A DNA stretch of 55,862 nt, taken from Rhodothermales bacterium. Its GTDB lineage: Bacteria > Bacteroidota > Rhodothermia > Rhodothermales > JANQRZ01. Of this stretch, positions 26,814-33,677 are shown piece after piece (the stretch's first letter is position 1; every line of letters begins with the position of its first letter). Both the position numbers and the translations under genes were made by a program. The stretch is taken from positions 271,610 to 327,471 of the forward strand of contig JANQRZ010000006.1 in NCBI GenBank assembly GCA_028284265.1. The letters run 5' to 3'. The notes beneath the pieces were generated by a model. The model ran no database searches and was not told the origin of the DNA. It worked only from the letters and a program-made list of their open reading frames with translations.

Positions 26814-28160
26814 TTACTTGAGGACGAGCCGGTCGGCGTCGCCGAAGGTGTCGTAGCCGGAGGTGACGACGCGGTCGCCGGGCTGGAGCCCCTCGGCTAC
26901 TTCGAAGAACTGCGGGTTCTGACGGCCGAGGCGGATCGGGCGCTGCACGGCTTCGTCGCCGCCGTCGGTGAGGACGTAGACCCAGTTGCCGCCAGTCGTC
27001 GTAAAGAAGCCGCCGCGCGGGAGAAGCAACGCCTCGGTCGAGTCGCCGAGCTCGAGGCGTATGCGGAGGCTCTGGCCGCGCCGCACGTCCGGCACCTCGC
27101 CGACGAACTCCATGTCTACCTCGAACCGACCGTTCAGGACTTCGGGAAAGACTTTCGTGACTTCGAGCGCATAGGTTGCACCACTGACGGTCACCTGTCC
27201 CTGCTGCCCTTGGGCGACGCGGGCGATGTAGTGCTCGTCAATCGGCACGCGCACCTTGACGCCATCGAGGTCGTCGATCTGCCCGATCCGTGACCCGGCA
27301 GGGCGGCTCGCGCCGATCTCGGCGTCGAGCGACGACAGCTGACCGTCGATGGGTGAGCGGACGACGAGGTTGTCCATCGTCGTCTGGACGAGCGAGAGAT
27401 TCTGCTGGAGGCGGGCGAGTTGCCCGTTCATCTGGGTGAGTTGTAGCGAACGGGCGAGCGAATCCTGCCGGTAGCCCTGCCGCGTCAGTTCGAGCCGCTG
27501 CTGGGTGTATTCGTACTCGTCGCGGACCTGCTCGAACTCTTGCTCGGCGATCACGCGACGGTCGAAGAGTTCGCGGTTGCGCTCGTACTCGCGGCGGAGC
27601 CGGGTCCGGTCGTATTCGAGCTGGGTGAGTTGCTGGCGGAGGTTCAGCTCGTTCTGGTCGAGCGCGAGGCGGGTGTTGCGGATGTTGTTGATCTGCTCCG
27701 TGAGTTGGGCCTCGTTGCCGAGCGTCTGGAGCGTCAGGTTGTCGTTCGAGAGCCGGACGAGCGGCTGGCCTTCGCGGACGATAGCCCCTTCCTCGACATA
27801 CTTCTCCTCGACTTGCCCGCCGACGACGGCGTCGAGGTAGATTGTACGGATCGGAAGCGCGGTGCCGGTGACGGAGACGTATTCCTGAAACGTCCCGCGC
27901 TCGACGGTCGAGATGGTCAGCCGGTCGGCCTCGACGTTGTAGCGCCGCCCGCCGCCTTGCGAAAGAAGCGCCCACACGATAAGGCAAGTGAGGAGCACGA
28001 CGCCTACGATGAGGCCGATGCGCTTCGGGGTCCACGTCTTCTTTTTGACGCGGCGGTCCATACCCTCGCCGCCGCCGGTCGATTGAGAACCGATGGGCTG
28101 AGAGAGGATGCCGTTCTTCGACGTGGAGGTCGTCGGCGGAGATGTTGGTTTGTCGGCCAT
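26814..28160 (-). CDS. MacA/HlyD-like periplasmic adaptor (membrane fusion protein)
   Basis: A 448-residue adaptor with a cytoplasmic N-terminus, one membrane anchor (RIGLIVGVVLLTCLIVWALL, about residues 47-66), a split lipoyl/barrel-sandwich domain (AVVGGQVEEKYVEEGAIVREG, then VVRSPIDGQL), a long alpha-hairpin rich in Q, L and R (about 155-265) between the lipoyl halves, a beta-barrel domain and a C-terminal membrane-proximal domain ending GYDTFGDADRLVLK. Adaptors of this family join an inner-membrane transporter to an outer-membrane channel; no TolC-like gene is visible here. First gene of the operon with ATPase and two permeases, preceded by a strong sigma-54-type promoter and activator palindromes. 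Divergent from the sigma-54 activator gene. Confidence 0.92.
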   Translation of the reverse strand: MADKPTSPPTTSTSKNGILSQPIGSQSTGGGEGMDRRVKKKTWTPKRIGLIVGVVLLTCLIVWALLSQGGGRRYNVEADRLTISTVERGTFQEYVSVTGTALPIRTIYLDAVVGGQVEEKYVEEGAIVREGQPLVRLSNDNLTLQTLGNEAQLTEQINNIRNTRLALDQNELNLRQQLTQLEYDRTRLRREYERNRELFDRRVIAEQEFEQVRDEYEYTQQRLELTRQGYRQDSLARSLQLTQMNGQLARLQQNLSLVQTTMDNLVVRSPIDGQLSSLDAEIGASRPAGSRIGQIDDLDGVKVRVPIDEHYIARVAQGQQGQVTVSGATYALEVTKVFPEVLNGRFEVDMEFVGEVPDVRRGQSLRIRLELGDSTEALLLPRGGFFTTTGGNWVYVLTDGGDEAVQRPIRLGRQNPQFFEVAEGLQPGDRVVTSGYDTFGDADRLVLK

Positions 28161-28200
28161 GCGGATACGGCGGGGAAGCGAAAGAACGAAATATCGAATG

Positions 28201-28215
28201 GCAACGGGTATGCCA
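28201..28215 (-). promoter_or_regulatory. Sigma-54 -24/-12 promoter of the adaptor-ATPase-permease operon
   Basis: On the minus strand the sequence is TGGCATACCCGTTGC, which fits the sigma-54 consensus TGGCAC-N5-TTGC with one common variation (T for C in the -24 half). GG and GC have the required 10-bp separation. A start of transcription near 28190 would leave a leader of about 30 bases before the ATG at 28160. Activator palindromes lie 53 bp upstream and a GAFTGA-type activator is encoded next door. Confidence 0.78.
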
Positions 28216-28267
28216 TGCGTGGTACGTCCCCTATTCTACTCCACGGCCCCTATTTTTGCGTTCGGAC

Positions 28268-28304
28268 TGTGCGCCAGCGCACACCGGCTGTGCGGTAGCG
28301 CACA
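28268..28304 (-). promoter_or_regulatory. Tandem inverted-repeat activator site (copy 1, perfect palindromic arms)
   Basis: TGTGCGCCAGCGCACA (28268-28283) and TGTGCGGTAGCGCACA (28289-28304) each have matching TGTGCG/CGCACA arms and are separated by CCGGC, giving 21 bp centre to centre. The same pair, with one mismatch in each, is found before the other permease operon at 13669-13705, and the flanking TCCTACCG is also conserved. Likely binding site of the NtrC-type regulator at 28417; it also lies in that gene's upstream region, so it could mediate autoregulation. Confidence 0.72.
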
Positions 28305-28416
28305 GCGCTCCTACCGTAACCTTCGCTTGCATGACCCAGTAAGGCTCGCTGCACCGAGGCATAGCGTTCGCGCCGCTCCCGGTATATACGTGCCTGCAAC
28401 TTTACCTGCTCTGCCG

Positions 28417-29814
28417 ATGGACCCGACGCTGGGCCGCGCCCTCATCATCGACGACAACGAGGACATCCTTACCGCTGTCCGCCTGCTGCTCGGCGGGCGC
28501 GGCTTCGACGTGCGGACGGCGACCTCGCCCGATGCGCTCCCGACGCTACTTCGCGAGGAGACCTTCGATGCGATTCTGCTCGACATGAACTTCCAGCGCG
28601 ATGCGTCCTCGGGCAAGGAGGGGTTGCACTGGCTCGACCGGATTCTGACGTTCGACCCGGCGGCGGCGGTCGTGATGATCACGGCCTATGGCGACGTGGA
28701 CCTCGCGGTCCGGGCGATGAAACGTGGGGCCATCGATTTCGTGACGAAGCCCTGGCAGAACGAGAAGCTCGTTGCCACCATCACGGCGGCGGCGCGGCTC
28801 CGACGGACGCGGGCTGAGGCCGAGCGGCTCCGCGCCCAGCGCGATGCCCTCGGCGAAGACCTCGATGGCAAGCTCGGCGAGATCATCGGTCAGAGCGCGG
28901 CGATGCAGGCCGTCTTCGAGACGATCCGCAAGGTCGCGCCGACGAATGCAAACGTCCTCATTCTCGGCGAGAACGGGACCGGCAAGGAACTCGTCGCTCG
29001 TGCCCTCCACCGCTTCTCTGCCCGTGGCGACGAGGTGTTCGTCGGCGTGGACCTCGGCGCGCTCTCCGAGAGCCTGTTCGAGAGTGAGTTGTTCGGCTAT
29101 GTCAAAGGCGCGTTCACCGGAGCCGACGACGACCGTCCCGGTCGGTTCGAGGTGGCGACCGGCGGGACGCTGTTCCTCGATGAGATCGGCAACATCCCGC
29201 CATCGCAGCAGCAGAAACTCTTGACCGTGCTCCAAAAGCGCGAGGTCACCCGCGTCGGCTCGACGACGGCTCGGCCCGTCGATATCCGCCTCGTCTCGGC
29301 AACGAACCGCCCCATCTACGAATCGGTGAAGGAGGGTGACTTCCGGCAGGACCTGCTCTACCGGATTAACACGGTCGAGATTAAACTGCCGCCGCTCCGC
29401 GAGCGCGACGGCGACCTCCGCCTCCTCGCCGAGCACTTCGTCGGGGTCTATGCCCGGAAGTACGACAAGCCGGTGGCCGGACTGTCTGAAGCAGCGATGG
29501 AAAAGATGGAGGGCTATACATGGCCCGGCAACATCCGCGAGTTGCAGCATACCGTCGAGCGCGCCGTGATCCTCTCCGACGTCTCGACGCTCCAGCCGTC
29601 CGACCTGATGTTCTCTGCACCGTCCGACGACACCCTCGACGCCGAGCGCGGCGAAGCGCTCTTGGCATTGGAGTCGTTCGACCTCGAAGCCGTCGAGCGC
29701 GAGGTGATTCGCAAGGCGCTCTCGAAGCACGGCGGTAACATCAGCCGCGCTGCTGAAGCCCTCGGGCTGACACGTAAGTCGCTCTACCGGCGGATCGAGA
29801 AGTACGGCCTGTGA
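28417..29814 (+). CDS. Sigma-54-dependent response regulator (NtrC family)
   Basis: A 465-residue activator with three domains. The receiver (residues 8-125) has acidic residues IIDDNED, phosphoacceptor Asp56 in AILLDMN and the Lys in FVTKPW. The AAA+ domain (about 155-380) has Walker A GENGTGK (184-190), the sigma-54 contact loop GAFTGA (231-236) and Walker B TLFLDEI (251-257). The C-terminal Fis-type helix-turn-helix is GGNISRAAEALGLTRKSLYRRI. The open frame reaches back to 28108, into the divergent adaptor gene, so the ATG at 28417, which starts the receiver, is chosen. Family knowledge says it opens sigma-54 promoters when phosphorylated; the paired palindromes at 28268 and 13669 are its likely targets and the kinase at 30043 its likely partner. 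Confidence 0.95.
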   Translation: MDPTLGRALIIDDNEDILTAVRLLLGGRGFDVRTATSPDALPTLLREETFDAILLDMNFQRDASSGKEGLHWLDRILTFDPAAAVVMITAYGDVDLAVRAMKRGAIDFVTKPWQNEKLVATITAAARLRRTRAEAERLRAQRDALGEDLDGKLGEIIGQSAAMQAVFETIRKVAPTNANVLILGENGTGKELVARALHRFSARGDEVFVGVDLGALSESLFESELFGYVKGAFTGADDDRPGRFEVATGGTLFLDEIGNIPPSQQQKLLTVLQKREVTRVGSTTARPVDIRLVSATNRPIYESVKEGDFRQDLLYRINTVEIKLPPLRERDGDLRLLAEHFVGVYARKYDKPVAGLSEAAMEKMEGYTWPGNIRELQHTVERAVILSDVSTLQPSDLMFSAPSDDTLDAERGEALLALESFDLEAVEREVIRKALSKHGGNISRAAEALGLTRKSLYRRIEKYGL

Positions 29815-29894
29815 ATAGCGACTTGGGAATGGCGAGTGTCCGATCTAGTCATCGACGCTCGCCCTTCGGCGAGTCAGCACACAAGAAGAGAAAA

Positions 29895-30005
29895 TGCCAT
29901 TTCGACTGAGCGTAGCGAGGAGAACGCGGAGCCTCGCCGTAGGCAAATCCCCAGCGATAATGCCTTCTGAAAGGGAGGAGATTCCTCACTCCGTTCGGAA
30001 TGACA
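29895..30005. repeat. Dispersed intergenic inverted-repeat element
   Basis: A non-coding element between regulator and kinase genes, bounded by TGCCATTTCGA on the left and TTCGGAATGACA on the right, imperfect inverted ends of the type seen in many genomes as interspersed REP-like units (TGTCATTCCGA...). Just before it (29858-29873) is a tight hairpin CTCGCC-CTTC-GGCGAG after the regulator stop, possibly a weak terminator. Confidence 0.5.
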
Positions 30006-30042
30006 GGAGAGAAAGGTTTTTTGTGTATAGAGCCGCGACACT

Positions 30043-31383
30043 ATGATCAAACGTCGGCTCCGGCGCTACCGCATCCAGCTACTCCTTCGCCTCGTCGCCC
30101 TGTGTGCGACGGTCCTCGCGGTGGCGTGGCTCATCGTGGCGGGACCATCAACGTGGATCGGGGTGCTGGTGCTGACGGTGCTGCTCGGTATCTGGCAGGC
30201 GTGGGCGCTCATCCTTTACACCGAACGCACCCCGCGTGATCTCCTCCGCTTCCTCGAAGCGATTCGCTATGACGACCTCTCGCTCACCGTCAGCGCGCGG
30301 GGGCAGGGCAAGATGTTCGAAGCCATCGCCGACCGCTTCGCCGAAGTGTCCGACGCCTTTCGGCTGCTCCGCACCGAGCGCGAGGAGCAAGCCCAGTACC
30401 TCCAGACCGTCGTCCGGCACGTCGGCATCGCGCTCATCGCATTCCGCGACAGTGGCGAGGTGTCACTCTTCAACACAGCGGCGAAGCGACTCCTCGGACT
30501 GCCCCGGCTCCGCAACATCGACCGGCTCGATGCCCTCAGCCCACGCCTCGCGGCGGTCCTGCCTGACCTTCGCTCGGGTGATCGCGACCTCGTCCGCGTC
30601 GAGCGTGGCGACCGGACGCTTGACCTCGCCGTCCACGCTACCCAGTTTCGTCTCGCAGGCGACCCCCATACCCTCGTCTCGTTGCAAGACATCCGCAGCG
30701 AACTCGAAGAGAAAGAGATGGAGGCATGGCAGCAGCTCACCCGCGTGCTGACCCACGAGATCGTCAACTCTGTCGCGCCGATTGCCTCGCTCGCTGGGAC
30801 CGCGAACCAGCTGCTCCACGGGGGCGGCGAGGTCCCGCTCGGCGATGCGAGGGAGGCGCTGCAAACTATCGAGCGGCGAAGCCAAGGGCTGATCCACTTT
30901 GTCGAGTCGTACCGCAGCCTGACCAAAATCCCGAAGCCACGCTTTGAACTCTTCCCCGTCGCCGACCTGTTCGGAAATGTGCAGACGCTCCTGCGGACGA
31001 GCCTCGCCGAGAAAGGTGTCGCGCTCGATGTCCGCATCATCCCACCGACGCTGGAATTGGCCGCCGACGAAGAGTTGATCGAGCAGGTGCTCATCAACTT
31101 GCTGCTGAACGCGATGCAGGCGCTCGAAGGCCAGCCGGATGCGCAGATCATCCTCCGGGCACGCCTCGGCGATGGGGGGAGGGCGGTGATCGAGGTGCGC
31201 GACAACGGGCCGGGGATTCTGCCCGAGGTGCTAGAGCGCATCTTCGTGCCGTTCTTCACCACCAAGGCCAGCGGCAGCGGGATCGGCCTCAGCCTGAGCC
31301 GCCAGATTCTCCGCCTCCACGGCGGCACGCTCACCGTCCGCTCCACACCCGGCGTTGAGACGGTCTTCGCGCTGAGGTTCTGA
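30043..31383 (+). CDS. Membrane-bound sensor histidine kinase (NtrB/NtrY-like)
   Basis: A 446-residue kinase. Two membrane segments (about residues 12-33 and 37-58) with almost no periplasmic loop suggest that it senses a signal in or inside the membrane. A HAMP-like linker (RTPRDLLRFLEAI), a PAS-like domain (about 115-220), the H-box VLTHEIVNSVAPI with His238, an N-box NLLLNAMQAL, and G-boxes DNGPGI and GSGIGLSLS follow. This kinase type is usually the partner of sigma-54 response regulators, here 228 bp upstream on the same strand. The HAD phosphatase gene begins 2 bp after its stop, so the two are co-transcribed. Confidence 0.93.
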   Translation: MIKRRLRRYRIQLLLRLVALCATVLAVAWLIVAGPSTWIGVLVLTVLLGIWQAWALILYTERTPRDLLRFLEAIRYDDLSLTVSARGQGKMFEAIADRFAEVSDAFRLLRTEREEQAQYLQTVVRHVGIALIAFRDSGEVSLFNTAAKRLLGLPRLRNIDRLDALSPRLAAVLPDLRSGDRDLVRVERGDRTLDLAVHATQFRLAGDPHTLVSLQDIRSELEEKEMEAWQQLTRVLTHEIVNSVAPIASLAGTANQLLHGGGEVPLGDAREALQTIERRSQGLIHFVESYRSLTKIPKPRFELFPVADLFGNVQTLLRTSLAEKGVALDVRIIPPTLELAADEELIEQVLINLLLNAMQALEGQPDAQIILRARLGDGGRAVIEVRDNGPGILPEVLERIFVPFFTTKASGSGIGLSLSRQILRLHGGTLTVRSTPGVETVFALRF

Positions 31384-31385
31384 CG

Positions 31386-32153
31386 ATGCTTCACTCCGAT
31401 CTATTCGGGGTCCGCGGCCTGCTCCTCGACCTCGACGGCACACTCTACCAGCAGGGCGAGCCGATTGTGGGGGCTGTCGAGACCGTACGTTCGCTTGCCG
31501 AGGCAGCCATCCCGTTTCGCTTTGTCACAAACACGACCTCGCGGTGCCGGGCGGCGGTAGCCGAGAAGCTGGGTAAGCTGGGTTTTCCCTCAGACGAGGC
31601 GCTGATCTTCAGTCCGCCCCATTCTGCCGCTACGCTGCTCCGCCAGCGCGGCGCGAGCGTGCATTTGCTCATCCCCGAGGCTACGCTTCCCGACTTCGAT
31701 GGCATCCCGACCGACGACGACGTGCCGGATGCGGTCGTGATTGGCGACCTCGGGACGAATTGGACGTTCGAGCGATTGAACCGGGCGTTTCAACTTGTCC
31801 ACGCCGGGGCCGATCTCATCGCGCTCGGGCGGACGCGCTATTGGCAGACCGACACCGGGTTGCAACTCGACGTGGGTGCGTTCATCGCGGCGCTCGAATA
31901 TGCGACGGGCAAGGAGGCGCTCGTCGTCGGCAAGCCTGCCCCGCGCTTCTTTCTCAATGCCGTCGCCGAACTCGGACTCGAACCCTCGCAGGTCGCGCTC
32001 GTCGGCGATGATGCAGAGACGGATGTGAGGGCGGCGCAACGGACCGGGCTTTGCGGCGTGCTCGTCCGCACGGGCAAGTTCCGCAAGAGCGATATGACGG
32101 GCGAACTGCTCATCGACCTCGTACTCGATTCCATCGCCGACCTGACTCGCTAG
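31386..32153 (+). CDS. HAD-superfamily (subfamily IIA) phosphatase, LHPP-like
   Basis: A 255-residue hydrolase. Motif I is LLDLDGTL (nucleophile Asp15, general acid Asp17), motif II TNTTS, the motif III Lys lies in VVGKPAPRFF and motif IV is VGDDAETDV. The large C2-type cap and order of motifs match the IIA group that includes NagD and the mammalian phospholysine/phosphohistidine phosphatase LHPP, to which it seems closer. Its gene begins 2 bp after a histidine kinase stop, raising the possibility that it dephosphorylates a phosphohistidine in that pathway; that is inference. It converges with the secreted protein at 32150, sharing a CTAG at the two stop codons. Confidence 0.85.
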   Translation: MLHSDLFGVRGLLLDLDGTLYQQGEPIVGAVETVRSLAEAAIPFRFVTNTTSRCRAAVAEKLGKLGFPSDEALIFSPPHSAATLLRQRGASVHLLIPEATLPDFDGIPTDDDVPDAVVIGDLGTNWTFERLNRAFQLVHAGADLIALGRTRYWQTDTGLQLDVGAFIAALEYATGKEALVVGKPAPRFFLNAVAELGLEPSQVALVGDDAETDVRAAQRTGLCGVLVRTGKFRKSDMTGELLIDLVLDSIADLTR

Positions 32154-33040
32154 GGCAGGACGGTCAGTCGCTGCGTCCGCACCGCATCGCCGACTTGCAT
32201 CCGGCAGAGGTAGACGCCGGGCGCGAGGCCGATTGGATTCCACGGCACAGTGTGCTGCCCCTCGGGGCGTGTGCCGTCTACGAGCGTGGCGACCTGCCGC
32301 CCGGTTACGTCGTATACGTTGAGCGTGACGCGGGCTGCCTCGGCTAAGTGATACGAGAGCGTGGTCTTCGAGCGCAGCGGGTTGGGGAAGAGCGTGCCGA
32401 ACGTGAACGTCAACGGAGCCGCCGCTTCTTCATTAGCGACGGGGAACGGTCGGCCCGTCGCCCGGATCATGAATGCGCCGGGGAAGATGACGAACTTCGG
32501 ATTGTCCATCCGCGTCCCGAATGCCGCCGAGCCGAGGTCGTTGATCACGCCTGCGATGTCCGGGTCGTAGAAAAACCACGAGCGGTCCCCCGCGGCGTCC
32601 GTGTCCACACGAGCGGGCCGGTCGGCTCCACCTTCAAGCGCGGCGCTGACCCCGATGAAGAAGGCGTCGCTCACAACCACGCCATTCGTCTGGACGGTGA
32701 AGAAGGTGTCGCCGAACACGTCCGGCATGGCTTCGATGCTTGCCAGCGCCGTCGCGTTGCGCGGGTCGAAGTCGGCGTCAGGGTCGTCGAGAATCCAGAA
32801 CGTGACGGGGCCGTCCTCAAGAGAGGGGAATGTCGGCCCGAAGGCAGCGGAGATTTCCGAGATGACGATGCCGTTGGGGATGTCGGTGAGGAAGTAGTTC
32901 CCCCACAGCATCTGTGGGTCGAAGGTGGACGGCGGCCCCTGGTTCGTGTCGCCGTCCCCGTCGTCAATGGCGTACTCGACCGTCTGCTGCGCGTGCGCCG
33001 CGCTGCCGATCAGCAGAGCAAAGAGAAGAAGCAGGCGCAT
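32150..33040 (-). CDS. Secreted protein of unknown function with T9SS sorting domain
   Basis: A 296-residue exported protein with signal peptide MRLLLLFALLIGSAAHAQ, an Asp-rich extracellular region of about 195 residues (early segment DDGDGDTNQGPP) with no family I recognise, and a C-terminal T9SS type A domain over about the last 80 residues (TLFPNPLRSKTTLSYHL, VYDVTGRQVATLVDG, ending QRLTVLP). It lies 6 bp downstream of the lipoprotein gene and is probably transcribed with it. Its stop overlaps the convergent HAD gene by 4 bp. Confidence 0.82.
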   Translation of the reverse strand: MRLLLLFALLIGSAAHAQQTVEYAIDDGDGDTNQGPPSTFDPQMLWGNYFLTDIPNGIVISEISAAFGPTFPSLEDGPVTFWILDDPDADFDPRNATALASIEAMPDVFGDTFFTVQTNGVVVSDAFFIGVSAALEGGADRPARVDTDAAGDRSWFFYDPDIAGVINDLGSAAFGTRMDNPKFVIFPGAFMIRATGRPFPVANEEAAAPLTFTFGTLFPNPLRSKTTLSYHLAEAARVTLNVYDVTGRQVATLVDGTRPEGQHTVPWNPIGLAPGVYLCRMQVGDAVRTQRLTVLP

Positions 33041-33046
33041 GATGAA

Positions 33047-33625
33047 CTAGGACGAGGAACGTCTACGATGTGCTTCCGCAGCGGGACCTATGAGACGGTC
33101 TACCGCCATCTGGTTGATAATCTTCTCGGCTATCTTCTTTGCTGCTCCTTCTTGGGAAGTCATCAACGCATCGCGGCTTGTTGAGATTTGGGCGCGCCAG
33201 ATACGTTTGTCGGTCTCGGGGTCATACAGGCTGACGTCGTAGACCGCCTCAGCCGAATCGTGGAAACTCATACTGCCGGGGTTCCACGTGCGAGTTGCGG
33301 ACGCATTCGTTTGTGTCAGCACGAGGATGACATCCGGGTTGAAGGCTTCCACCTCATCTGTAACAAACCCTTCCTCGTCGAGCGCGAGAGGGTCTCGTAC
33401 TTGGCTTCTTGCCATGATGCCATAAGAGCCAAATTGTGGTAGGATTACTTGGGAGAACGCTTGTGCTAGTGCCTGCTCATCCATGCGGACGCTTGAGTAG
33501 ACGTAGACACGTTTGATTTCTTTAACGAAGCTCTCGTCCCGTTGCGAGTCGATCTTAGTTGAGACACAACTGCTAAGAATCGGAAGGAGCAGGAGGATGG
33601 AGCAAGAACGGAGCAAGCGGGGCAT
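33047..33625 (-). CDS. Putative outer-membrane lipoprotein of unknown function
   Basis: A 192-residue protein with a lipoprotein signal peptide ending in the lipobox LSSC (MPRLLRSCSILLLLPILSSC). The mature part has a small alternating alpha/beta pattern (RVYVYSSVRMDE, DVILVLTQTNAS, VYDVSLYDPETDKRIWRAQI) that resembles secreted lipoproteins of the DUF4136/penicillin-binding-activator kind only loosely; no firm family. The open frame upstream to 33700 would cut into the peptidase gene, so the ATG at 33625 before the signal peptide is used. Its base composition is visibly less GC-rich than that of its neighbours, a possible sign of later acquisition. Codirectional with, and 52 bp downstream of, the M49-like gene. 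Confidence 0.7.
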   Translation of the reverse strand: MPRLLRSCSILLLLPILSSCVSTKIDSQRDESFVKEIKRVYVYSSVRMDEQALAQAFSQVILPQFGSYGIMARSQVRDPLALDEEGFVTDEVEAFNPDVILVLTQTNASATRTWNPGSMSFHDSAEAVYDVSLYDPETDKRIWRAQISTSRDALMTSQEGAAKKIAEKIINQMAVDRLIGPAAEAHRRRSSS

Positions 33626-33677
33626 TGAAGTACATTCAGCGTGAACTGTGGTAGAGATAGGCGGAGGTGCAAGATGC

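Noticed and set aside
28108-28416. N-terminal extension of the sigma-54 activator
   Set aside because: It would overlap the divergent adaptor gene and its promoter; the receiver domain begins right after the ATG at 28417.
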